This document shows, one piece after another, positions 16,497-23,398 of a DNA stretch of 51,698 bases; positions within the stretch are counted from its first letter, which is position 1, and the number at the start of each line of letters is the position of its first letter. Where the stretch lies: the NCBI GenBank assembly GCA_934643865.1, contig CAKUCX010000019.1:1-51698 (forward strand), written 5' to 3'. The position numbers and the translations under genes were made by a program. The notes below the pieces were generated by a model. That model saw only the letters and a program-made list of their open reading frames with translations. It did no database searches and was not told the origin of the DNA. This stretch comes from an uncultured Kiritimatiellota bacterium. Its GTDB lineage: Bacteria > Verrucomicrobiota > Kiritimatiellia > RFP12 > UBA1067.

Positions 16497-17921
16497 TTAC
16501 GCCTGCGGCAGATAGGCCCCGTATGCGCGGAGCTTCGCCTGGAGGTCCTTCACGGGAACGTCGTGGACGGAGAGCGCCCGGTCGGCGGCGAGCGCCGCCG
16601 CCACGCCGGCGGCCTGTCCCGTGATGTAGCACGCGGGAATCACGCGGATCGACGCCTGCACCATCTCGTCCGAGGAGACGCAGCGGCCCGCGACGAGCAG
16701 GTTCGCGATCCCCTTCGGCGTGAGGATGCGGTAGGGGATGCCGTAGCTTTCGCCGCGCCGGTAGCGGTACTGCGCGTTGAACTGCTTCACGTGCTCCGCC
16801 ATCGCCTTCGGGTCGGCGCTGGAGGGATGGATGTCGATCGGGTAGGAATAGCGTCCAATCTCGTCCGGGAACGACGCCCGCGCGAGGTAGTCGGCGAGCG
16901 ACAGCACGTAGTCGCCCGTGATGCGGCGCGTCTCGCGGACGCCGAGCAGCTCGCCCGTCGCGAGGAGCCGCGCCTTCTCCATGCCGTGCCGGAGGTAGTC
17001 GTGGAGGTAGCGCTCGTATTCGACCATGCTGCGGCGCCCCTCGACGAGCGCCTTCGTAAGCGACACCTCGTCCGTACCGTCCACGTCGAAGCAGTGGCCC
17101 ATGTTCGCGAGGCCGAGGCCGCCGTCCTGGCGGAAGATGCCGGAGAAGTGGAGGTCGGGGACGGAGAGGACGCCGTCGCGGTTCGCCTCCGGGAGGTAGG
17201 CGCCGAACGGCTGGCCCGAGCCGGGGAACGGCTTGGGCCGGTCCCGGTCCCACGCCGCCCAGTCGAGGTCGCTCCAGTAGGAGACGAGCGTGCCGGGCAT
17301 CATGTGCCCCTTCGCGTCGCCCTTCTTCCAGTCCGCCCCGGCCCATGCGGCGAGGTCGCCGTTGCCCGTGCAGTCGATGTAGACCTTCGCCTTCACGGCC
17401 CACATGCCGCTCGGCGAGGCGCAGACGACGTACTGGATCGCGCCGCCCTCCGTGACGACGTCCGCCACGCGCGTGTAGAAACTGAACCCCGCGCCCGCCT
17501 CCGCCATCTCCGCGTCGTAGACGCGCTTGAAGGCCTCCAGGTCGTTCGCGTGTCCCTTGAGGCGCGCCTCCTTCTTCAGGCGCGCGCGCACCCGCGCCCC
17601 GAAGCCCGCGTCGAGCGTGCGCACGCCGTCGCTCGTCGTCATGAACACCATCACGCGCCCGGCGGTGGACATGCCGCCGAGGCAGGTGTGCCCCTCGGCG
17701 AGGAAGACCTTCGCGCCGTGGCGTGCCGCGCTCACGGCCGCCGCCACGCCGGCGGGGCCGCCCCCCGCCACGAAGACGTCCACCTCGTGCTTCACGGGCA
17801 GCGTGCGGGAATAGGCGACGCCGCCGCCGGCGGACGGGGCCGCCGAGGCGGAGGCGGAACGCGCGAACGGCGCGGTGAGCGCGGCGAGCGCCGCGCCCTT
17901 CACGAATGTCCTTCTGTCCAT
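16497..17921 (-). CDS. Tat-exported FAD-dependent oxidoreductase
   Basis: A 474-residue flavoprotein of the FAD_oxidored type (PF12831-like). A Tat signal (MDRRTFVKGAALAALTAPFA) is followed by the dinucleotide-binding motif VAGGGPAGVAAAVSAARHGAKVFLAEG. TCLGGMSTAG comes next, which in this family holds the flavin. The C-terminal part has LLVAGRCVSSDEMVQASIRVIPACYITGQAAGVAAALA, the typical FAD-closing motif. It probably acts in the periplasm on an unknown, perhaps carbohydrate, substrate. The start is set by AAAGGAG 7 nt upstream of ATG 17921; the open frame extends further, but that part is antisense-like. A polytopic membrane protein follows 8 nt later. Confidence 0.85.
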   Translation of the reverse strand: MDRRTFVKGAALAALTAPFARSASASAAPSAGGGVAYSRTLPVKHEVDVFVAGGGPAGVAAAVSAARHGAKVFLAEGHTCLGGMSTAGRVMVFMTTSDGVRTLDAGFGARVRARLKKEARLKGHANDLEAFKRVYDAEMAEAGAGFSFYTRVADVVTEGGAIQYVVCASPSGMWAVKAKVYIDCTGNGDLAAWAGADWKKGDAKGHMMPGTLVSYWSDLDWAAWDRDRPKPFPGSGQPFGAYLPEANRDGVLSVPDLHFSGIFRQDGGLGLANMGHCFDVDGTDEVSLTKALVEGRRSMVEYERYLHDYLRHGMEKARLLATGELLGVRETRRITGDYVLSLADYLARASFPDEIGRYSYPIDIHPSSADPKAMAEHVKQFNAQYRYRRGESYGIPYRILTPKGIANLLVAGRCVSSDEMVQASIRVIPACYITGQAAGVAAALAADRALSVHDVPVKDLQAKLRAYGAYLPQA

Positions 17922-17952
17922 GCGGTTGCTCCTTTCGATGCCGAGATGCCCG

Positions 17953-18786
17953 TCAGTAGAAGTTCCCCATCGCGCGCAGCTTCGCGTAGCGCCGCTCGAC
18001 GAGTTCGTCCACTGGCACGTCCACAAGTTCCCTCAACGCGGCGACGACGGCCTTCTTCACCGCCCGCGCCGTCGCGGCGTGGTCCTTCTGCGCCCCGCCC
18101 GCCGGCTCCTTCACGATCTCGTCGATGACGCCCAGCCTCTTCAGGTCGCCCGCCGTGATCTTGAGCGCCGCCGCCGCCTCGGGCGCCTTCGCGCCGTCGC
18201 GCCACAGGATGCCCGCGCAGCCCTCGGGGGAGATGACCGAATAGACGGCGTTCTCCAGCATGAGGATGCGGTCGCCGACGGCGATCGCGAGCGCGCCGCC
18301 CGAACCGCCCTCGCCCGTCACGACGACGACAATCGGCGTCTTCAGGCGGGAGAAGAATTCAAGGGACTTCGCGATCGCCTCGGCCTGGCCGCGCTCCTCC
18401 GCCTCCTTGCCCGGATAGGCGCCGGGCGTGTCGACGAACGAGACGATCGGCAGGTGGAAGCGCGCCGCGAGCTGCGCAAGGCGCATCGCCTTGCGGTAGC
18501 CGTCCGGATTCGCCATGCCGAAGTTGGCCTCCATGTTCTCCTCGACGGACGCGCCCTTGTGGTGGCCCATCACGAGGCAGCGGAAGGCGTCGATCGTCCC
18601 GAACCCGCACACGAGGCCGCGGTCGTCGTTGACGAGGCGGTCGCCGTGCAGTTCCTCGAAGTCGCCGCAGATGCCCGAGATGAAGTCGAAGATGTGCGGG
18701 CGCTTCGGGTCGCGCGCCAGCTTCACATGGTCCATCGCCGTCATGGTCTTCGCCCTTGTCGTCCCCATTGTCTTTTTCGTAGCCAT
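17953..18786 (-). CDS. accA: Acetyl-CoA carboxylase carboxyltransferase subunit alpha
   Basis: A 277-residue AccA. Typical motifs are LARDPKRPHIFDFI, GDFEELHGDRLVNDD, GHHKG, FVDTPGAYPGKEAEERGQAEAIA, GEGGSGGALAIAVGD and YSVISPEGCAGILW. It pairs with AccD to transfer CO2 from carboxybiotin to acetyl-CoA, giving malonyl-CoA for fatty acids. At 277 residues it is about 40 shorter than common AccA (315-325), missing the N-terminal helical segment. AAAGGA precedes the ATG at 18786. accD lies 11 nt upstream in the same operon. Biotin carboxylase and BCCP genes are not in the window. Confidence 0.95.
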   Translation of the reverse strand: MATKKTMGTTRAKTMTAMDHVKLARDPKRPHIFDFISGICGDFEELHGDRLVNDDRGLVCGFGTIDAFRCLVMGHHKGASVEENMEANFGMANPDGYRKAMRLAQLAARFHLPIVSFVDTPGAYPGKEAEERGQAEAIAKSLEFFSRLKTPIVVVVTGEGGSGGALAIAVGDRILMLENAVYSVISPEGCAGILWRDGAKAPEAAAALKITAGDLKRLGVIDEIVKEPAGGAQKDHAATARAVKKAVVAALRELVDVPVDELVERRYAKLRAMGNFY

Positions 18787-18797
18787 GCCTTATCCTT

Positions 18798-19643
18798 TCA
18801 ACGCGAATTTCCGGCGAAACCGAAGAGGCGCAGCATCTTGGCGATGAACGCCTTGAGGTCCTTGCGCTCCACGATCTTGTCAATGAAGCCGTGGGCGAGC
18901 AGGTACTCGGCCGTCTGGAAGTCCGGCGGCAGCTTCTGGTGGATCGTGTTCTCGATCACGCGCCGCCCGGCGAAGCCGATGAGCGCCTTCGGCTCGGTGA
19001 TATTGAGGTCGCCGAGCATCGCGAAGGACGCCGACACGCCGCCCGTCGTCGGGTCGGTCAGCACGCTGATGAACGGCAGGCCCGCCTCCTTCACGCGGGC
19101 GATCGCCGCCGAGGTCTTCGCCATCTGCATGAGCGAAAGGATGCCCTCGTGCATGCGCGCACCGCCGGAGGCGGAGCAGATGATGAGCGGACGCCGTTCG
19201 GCGATCGCCTGCTCGCACGCGCGGGCGATGCGTTCGCCCGTGCCCGTTCCGAGCGAACCGCCCATGAACGAGAAGTCCATCACGCCGAGCATCACGGGAA
19301 TGCCGTCGAGCGCCGCCGCGCCCATCACGATCGACTCCGTCTCACCGCTCTTGGCGATCACCGCGTCGATCTTCGCCTTGTAGGGGCCCGTCGCGTCGTG
19401 GAAGGCGAGGTGGTCCGAATAGCTCACCTCGCGGAACGCCTCGACGAACGAGCCCGCGTCCGCAAGCTGCGCGATGCGCGCCCGCGCGCCAAGCCGCCCG
19501 TGGTAGTTGCATTCCGGGCAGATGCAGTTGTTCGCCTTCCAGGTCTCCTTCGCAACGTAGCGCCGGCAGCGCGGGCAGACCTGCCACAGCGCCTTCGTCG
19601 GCGGGATCTTCGCCTTCTCGTCCTTCTTCTCAAACCATCCCAT
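18798..19643 (-). CDS. accD: Acetyl-CoA carboxylase carboxyltransferase subunit beta
   Basis: A 281-residue AccD. An N-terminal zinc finger (CPRC...CPEC at about residues 22-44) precedes the crotonase-like carboxyltransferase fold: GMPVMLGVMDFSFMGGSLGTGTGE-type segment, SASGGARMHEG, SLMQMAKT, SVLTDPTTGGVSASFAMLGD and IGFAGRRVIENT, all typical. It acts with AccA (11 nt downstream) in the first committed step of fatty acid synthesis. GAAGGA lies just before the ATG. An accD-accA operon is common in this part of the bacterial tree. No anomaly seen. Confidence 0.95.
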   Translation of the reverse strand: MGWFEKKDEKAKIPPTKALWQVCPRCRRYVAKETWKANNCICPECNYHGRLGARARIAQLADAGSFVEAFREVSYSDHLAFHDATGPYKAKIDAVIAKSGETESIVMGAAALDGIPVMLGVMDFSFMGGSLGTGTGERIARACEQAIAERRPLIICSASGGARMHEGILSLMQMAKTSAAIARVKEAGLPFISVLTDPTTGGVSASFAMLGDLNITEPKALIGFAGRRVIENTIHQKLPPDFQTAEYLLAHGFIDKIVERKDLKAFIAKMLRLFGFAGNSR

Positions 19644-19693
19644 TTCCTTCAGCCCTCGATTCTCATTCTCATTGTTAAACGCTCAACGCAGAT

Positions 19694-19714
19694 CGCAGAT
19701 GCACGGCATCTGCG
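19694..19714 (-). terminator. Perfect hairpin between guaA and accD, possible terminator
   Basis: A 9-bp perfect stem (CGCAGATGC / GCATCTGCG) with a 3-nt loop lies 28 nt past the guaA stop codon. No strong U-run follows (ATCTGCGTT), so termination efficiency is doubtful; it may instead protect or separate the guaA and accDA transcripts. Confidence 0.4.
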
Positions 19715-19741
19715 TTCCCTCAAAACGTGATTCCATTCCGC

Positions 19742-21025
19742 TTATTCCCACTCGATGGTGGCGCAGGGCTTCGGGCTCAGCTCATAGCACACGCGGCAGA
19801 CGCCGGGCACCTCGGCGAGGATGCGGTCCGTGATCCGCCGCAGGACGGGCCACGGTACCTCCGGCACCTCGGCCGTCATCGCGTCCACCGTGTTCACGCA
19901 GCGGATGACGACGGGCCAGTCCCAGGCGCGCGCGTTGTGCTTCACGCCCGTCGCGCGCGTGTCGGGGATGACCGTGAAGTACTGCCAGATCCTGAGCCCC
20001 GCCTTCTCGATCTCCTCGCGGAGGATCGCGTCGGACGCGCGCAGCGCCGCGAGACGGTCGCGCGTGATCGCGCCGAGGCACCGCACGCCGAGCCCCGGTC
20101 CCGGGAACGGCTGGCGGTAGACCATCTCCGGCGGCAGCCCCAGCTCCACGCCGCACGCGCGCACCTCGTCCTTGAAGAGCTGCAGCAGCGGTTCCACGAG
20201 CTTGAACTGGAGGTCCGGCGGCAGGCCGCCCACGTTGTGGTGGCTCTTCACCATCTTCGCGGTCTTCGTGCCGCTCTCCACGATGTCGGGGTAGATCGTG
20301 CCCTGACCGAGAAACGCGATGCCGTCGAGCTTGCGCGCCTCCTCCTCGAAGACGCGGATGAACTCGCTTCCGATGATCTTGCGCTTCGCCTCGGGGTCCG
20401 CCACGCCCGCGAGCTTGTCGAGGAAGCGGTCCGTGCAGTCGCAGTAGACGAGGTTCGCGCCCAGGTGCGCGCCGAACACCTTGCAGACCAGCTCGCTCTC
20501 GTCCTTCCGCATGAGGCCGTGGTTGACGTGGACGCACGTGAGCTGCTTCCCGACGGCCTTGACGAGGAGCGCCGCGACGACGGACGAGTCGACGCCGCCG
20601 GAGAGCGCGAGCAGCACCTTGCCCTTCCCGACCTGCGCACGCACGCGCTCGATCTGGTCGGCGATGAAGTTCTTCATGTTCCAGTTGGCCTCGGCATGGC
20701 ACGTCTCGAACAGCCATTTCCGCAGCCACGCCTCGTCCGGCATCGTCGGAAGGTTCTCGCACTTCGCCGCAGGATGGTCGATCGCGAAGACGGGGAGTCC
20801 GAGGTCGTAGAGCGCCGGATCGACGTCCACGTCCACACCGTCCACACAGCGATTCTCGCCGCCGAAGAGCACGATGCCCTTCACGTTCGGCAGCGCCCTG
20901 AGCTGCGCGGGCGTGATGTCGTGGGGGTGGATCTCCGAGTAGACGCCCAGCGCGCGGATGGCGCGGGCCAGCACGGTGTTCTGCGTCGACCCGAGGTCAA
21001 GAAGTACGATCATGTCCTGTTTCAT
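19742..21025 (-). CDS. guaA: GMP synthase with degenerate, inactive glutaminase domain
   Basis: About 427 residues against 510-525 for normal GuaA. The ATP pyrophosphatase/synthetase half is intact: LALSGGVDSSV (about 140-149), QGTIYPDIVES, HHNVGGLP, PFPGPGLGVRCLG and the C-terminal KPCATIEWE. The N-terminal class I glutamine amidotransferase domain starts normally (DLGSTQNTVLARAIRALGVYSEI) but the nucleophile-bearing GxCxGxQ is replaced by FAIDHPAAK, and about 95 residues, including the catalytic His-x-Glu, are missing. It should therefore form GMP from XMP with free ammonia. The start is set at ATG 21025, because the longer frame begins inside the extended -10 promoter. Confidence 0.88.
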   Translation of the reverse strand: MKQDMIVLLDLGSTQNTVLARAIRALGVYSEIHPHDITPAQLRALPNVKGIVLFGGENRCVDGVDVDVDPALYDLGLPVFAIDHPAAKCENLPTMPDEAWLRKWLFETCHAEANWNMKNFIADQIERVRAQVGKGKVLLALSGGVDSSVVAALLVKAVGKQLTCVHVNHGLMRKDESELVCKVFGAHLGANLVYCDCTDRFLDKLAGVADPEAKRKIIGSEFIRVFEEEARKLDGIAFLGQGTIYPDIVESGTKTAKMVKSHHNVGGLPPDLQFKLVEPLLQLFKDEVRACGVELGLPPEMVYRQPFPGPGLGVRCLGAITRDRLAALRASDAILREEIEKAGLRIWQYFTVIPDTRATGVKHNARAWDWPVVIRCVNTVDAMTAEVPEVPWPVLRRITDRILAEVPGVCRVCYELSPKPCATIEWE

Positions 21026-21063
21026 AGTCTGAACGGCGGCCTTTCGTTGAAATGATTGCGTAT

Positions 21064-21072
21064 AGTCTACCA
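21064..21072 (-). promoter_or_regulatory. Extended -10 promoter of guaA
   Basis: On the minus strand TGGTAGACT lies about 38 nt before ATG 21025. It matches the TGnTAnnnT form seen at seven other starts. It overlaps the ATG of a longer but unlikely reading frame. Confidence 0.5.
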
Positions 21073-21100
21073 TAAAAAGACGCCACGCGCCGCCGTCCGT

Positions 21101-21871
21101 CTATGGCCCCGCTCGGACGCCACGCGCCGAGGGCGGCGCGGGTGCTTCGCGCGCCGGGCCGTTGGGCGGCGCGGGTACTGCGCGTGCCGCCACGTCCGGC
21201 TCGCAGATAGACTTCAAGTCTCCTGGCTTTGAATGCTCGAAGAACGCATGGAGCAACTTGTCATCCGCCTTCCGCAGCCGCTCGTTCAGGCGCTTTCTGA
21301 CGGCTGGATCCCGGCCGGCGATGCTGCATACGGACCATCGCGCCGCATAGATCCCGACGTTCGCCTTCCCCTTCTGCGGCGCGGAAAAGGCCGTGTCCAC
21401 AACCTGGTCCACATACTTGAGGTCCCCAGACGCAGAGTAGGCGCCCCAGCAGTAGTCCAGCAGATGAGGCGGCAAGGCGCCGGATTCTGGAAGCAGGGAT
21501 CTCCCGTTCAGCTCGTGTTCCAGCACCGAGCGGAACGCGCCCTTGTCAAGACGGGCCACCTCCTTCCTCCATTCGGATGCGCGGCCCTCGTTGTCGCGGA
21601 ACACGCGGCCAAGGAACCCCGCCACCGGAGCCAGGGCGCTGGGCCTCTTGTCGCAGACGGCTGCCGCCGACCTGATCATGGCGGCGATCTTCTCCGGGCA
21701 GGGATTGGTTCGATACCCCTCGACGAAGGCCCCCAGCTCCTCGGCGGACATCACCGCACACGTGCCGGACTGGGCGGCCGTGCATACCGGGGCGGAAGAC
21801 GCCGCCCCCGCCGCGCAGGCCAGCATCACGAGAAGCGTCAGAACGCGCATGTTCACATCGACCATCATTTC
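21101..21871 (-). CDS. Small secreted protein of unknown function
   Basis: A 256-residue protein with a signal peptide (MRVLTLLVMLACAAGAASSA preceded by a few residues) and no transmembrane segment afterwards. The mature part is mostly helical and charged, with scattered Cys, and no domain is recognised. The last 19 codons (GPAREAPAPPSARGVRAGP) are encoded by a GC-rich repeat that recurs inverted at 22134-22187, so the tail was acquired from a repeat. ATG 21871 is chosen for its GAGGG site 7 nt upstream. An upstream start at 21919 would put residues before the signal peptide. A leader of about 110 nt follows the promoter. Confidence 0.6.
   Translation of the reverse strand, partial: EMMVDVNMRVLTLLVMLACAAGAASSAPVCTAAQSGTCAVMSAEELGAFVEGYRTNPCPEKIAAMIRSAAAVCDKRPSALAPVAGFLGRVFRDNEGRASEWRKEVARLDKGAFRSVLEHELNGRSLLPESGALPPHLLDYCWGAYSASGDLKYVDQVVDTAFSAPQKGKANVGIYAARWSVCSIAGRDPAVRKRLNERLRKADDKLLHAFFEHSKPGDLKSICEPDVAARAVPAPPNGPAREAPAPPSARGVRAGP
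21105..21160. repeat. Inverted repeat, left copy (overlaps gene 3' end)
   Basis: A 56-bp GC-rich sequence whose reverse complement recurs at 22134-22187 with only a few differences, including a 2-nt gap. It supplies the end of the small secreted protein's coding sequence, including the codons just before the stop. Confidence 0.8.
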
Positions 21872-21953
21872 CGTACCCTCACAGACTTCCTTGAGCTTTG
21901 GTTTCACCCTGTTCAGCAATTTCCTGTCGTGTCCTTGACGTCAGGCGCTGGAG

Positions 21954-21973
21954 GGTCGCAATTCATTGCGACC
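21954..21973. repeat. GGYCGCAA-N4-TTGCGRCC hairpin, copy 1
   Basis: GGTCGCAATTCATTGCGACC forms a perfect 8-bp stem with a TTCA loop. On the minus strand it sits at the 5' end of the predicted leader of the small secreted protein, just after the promoter. Related copies are at 39109 and 51398. Confidence 0.75.
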
Positions 21974-21989
21974 GTTTCTCCAAACCGAA

Positions 21990-21998
21990 AGTATAGCA
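21990..21998 (-). promoter_or_regulatory. Extended -10 promoter of the small secreted protein gene
   Basis: TGCTATACT on the minus strand, preceded by TTT. A TTGTGT at 15-nt spacing is a poor -35 candidate. Predicted start near 21983, giving a leader of about 110 nt that begins with the hairpin at 21954-21973. Confidence 0.6.
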
Positions 21999-22133
21999 AA
22001 ACTTCGCGACACACAATGGGCCTCACCCTTCTCCCGATTTTTCCGGGGCAGTTTCTCCCGATTTCTCGCCCGACCCCAAGAGACACGGGGCAAGAAACAT
22101 TTCCGGGCCTCCCGCTACAGGCACGGCGGCACA

Positions 22134-22187
22134 GGCCCGGCGCGCGAAGTCCGCGCCGCCCTCGGCGCGTAGCGTCCGAGCGGGCCC
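22134..22187. repeat. Inverted repeat, right copy
   Basis: A 54-bp reverse-complement copy of 21105-21160. A further partial copy (GGCCCGGCGCGCGAGGGACC) follows directly at about 22184-22203. The two copies enclose the small secreted protein gene and its promoter. Confidence 0.8.
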
Positions 22188-22330
22188 GGCGCGCGAGGGA
22201 CCCGCGCCCTCCGGCCGGTCAACACGGAGCGCGCGGAGATAGTTTTTCAAAGTTGACGCGCCTAGGGGAGGGACGCGCGCCCAGGCTTCGCCTGTTCCGC
22301 CCTCGCCATCGGATGCCGTTCCCCCGCCTT

Positions 22331-22438
22331 CATCCCCAACGCGCACGTTCTCCCTTGCGCGCGCGCCCTCCCCAGCCTGCGCGGCTTCCCTTGCGCACGC
22401 GGCTTCCCCTTTGAGCGCGATCTCCCCTTCGAGCGCGG
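22331..22438. repeat. Six 18-bp tandem repeats
   Basis: Six contiguous, degenerate 18-bp units with consensus near CTTCCCCTTGCGCRCGCGG. The period is a multiple of three, and the minus strand could encode a basic hexapeptide repeat of the type KPRAQG in a short open frame (22262-22579), but no ribosome site or conserved domain supports a gene. The stretch 22204-22330 holds nothing else recognisable. Confidence 0.75.
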
Positions 22439-22504
22439 CGTCGACGGCCCGGAATAGCGCCGCGCATGTGTTCCCTCACCCTTCCACGATCCGCCGCGCC
22501 GCCG

Positions 22505-22704
22505 CGAGATGAGATTCCACTGCGTAATAATCTTGACAATGCCGAGAGTGCGGATTCGGCAGGTCAAGCCGGGGCGCAATGGTCGAGACGAGATGAGATT
22601 CCACTGCGTAATAATCTTGACAATGCCGAGAGTGCGGATTCAGCAGGTCAAGCCGGGACGCAATGGTCGGGACGCAATGAGATTTTAATGCGTAATAATC
22701 TTGC
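22505..22704. repeat. 84-bp tandem repeat with GCGTAATAATCTT core
   Basis: Two near-identical 84-bp units (22505-22588, 22589-22672) and a third partial one (to 22704). Each begins with a 24-nt core, GAGATTCCACTGCGTAATAA followed by TCTT (GAGATTTTAATGCGTAATAA plus TCTT in the third), whose ends AGATT and AATCT are inverted. The rest of the unit contains CAAGCCGGGGCGCAATGGTC. The same core and that flanking block recur inverted at 51466-51607, and a diverged core at 23019-23042. Confidence 0.85.
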
Positions 22705-23018
22705 TTGAAGCCGTATCTTGCCTGAAACCCGTCGCGCCGCGCGGCGCAACGGCTTCGGAGATTGTGGTCCTCCATGCGGCGCGCGGCCGCGTAAGCTGAC
22801 CCTGGACAGTGCAGACGAGGATTTCAGTGAAAGGAGGCGACACCGAGGCAAAGGCCGCGTCCCGAACCGCAAAGGCTTGAATGACCCGTCCGCAGGCGAG
22901 TGCGTTCCGTACCTGGCACCACGCGTGTGTCGCGGAGGTTGTACCCCTGCAAGAGGGATTACAGCATGCAGGCGGACGACAAGAGCCCGCGAAGGGCCGT
23001 CCCTCCAGAGGGGAGAAT
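22705..23018. other. Intergenic stretch, no gene recognised
   Basis: About 310 bp between repeat copies. Short open frames exist on both strands, but none has a ribosome site with a recognisable product. The first 50 bp (CTTGAAGCCGTATCTTGCC and onward) resemble the sequence next to the repeat cores near 51550. The rest could be decayed mobile DNA. Confidence 0.4.
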
Positions 23019-23042
23019 GAGAATCTTATGCGTAATAAACTC
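23019..23042. repeat. Diverged copy of the 24-nt repeat core
   Basis: GAGAATCTTATGCGTAATAA followed by ACTC keeps the central TGCGTAATAA and the GAGA start of the repeat at 22505. Only the core is present. Confidence 0.55.
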
Positions 23043-23154
23043 AGAGCCTTGAACTGGTTTGGGCAGACCTTAAGTGATGATCTGTTGGACTTCGCTTCGA
23101 AACAATGCGCGTTCAATCCAAACTGCGGAAAAACAACCGTCCACCCCGTCCGTC

Positions 23155-23217
23155 CCCGTCTCATGCAGAGACGGGTGGGGGTCTAGCCACCCCTCGGTCG
23201 CGCGGGAGCGCGACCGA
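23155..23217. other. Two strong adjacent hairpins, possible structured RNA
   Basis: CCCGTCTC-ATGCA-GAGACGGG (8 bp, 23155-23175) is followed 18 nt later by TCGGTCGCGC-GGGA-GCGCGACCGA (10 bp, tetraloop, 23194-23217). A competing GGGTGG/CCACCC pairing links them. No known RNA family (tmRNA, RNase P, SRP, 6S, common riboswitches) is recognised. Confidence 0.45.
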
Positions 23218-23224
23218 CTGGGTG

Positions 23225-23317
23225 AACGGCAGAAGAACCGTCACGGCCAAACGCCTTGTTTTCCGGATCGTAGACGAAGAACGTGTCGTCTATTCCTGCG
23301 CAGGCCCGTACGAGTGA
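23225..23317 (+). pseudogene. Remnant of a YoeB/Txe-type toxin C-terminus
   Basis: The last 31 codons of a short frame read NGRRTVTAKR then LVFRIVDEERVVYSCAGPYE and stop. This matches the C-terminal strands of YoeB/Txe toxins ('sRrI...HRLVYrv.dd.i.i.sCrgHYe'), including the invariant RLV(F/Y) and the final Tyr. The catalytic His before RLV and the HY end are changed (AKRLVF, GPYE). Nothing upstream resembles the first 55 residues of a YoeB, and strong hairpins replace them. It is best read as a truncated, dead toxin; the antitoxin is absent. Confidence 0.45.
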
Positions 23318-23398
23318 ACCCTCCGAGGTCGACCGCCCGCAGGGAAAATCATGGCGTGGTCATTGATGGCCTACCGCACGAGGCGACAGCCCAAGACA

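Noticed and set aside
22505..22704. CRISPR array
   Set aside because: The 84-bp units are nearly identical throughout, with no unique spacers, only 2.4 copies and no cas genes nearby.
23080..23340. RNase P RNA, tmRNA, SRP RNA, 6S RNA or a cobalamin riboswitch
   Set aside because: None of the conserved sequence blocks of these RNAs could be found; only generic hairpins are present.
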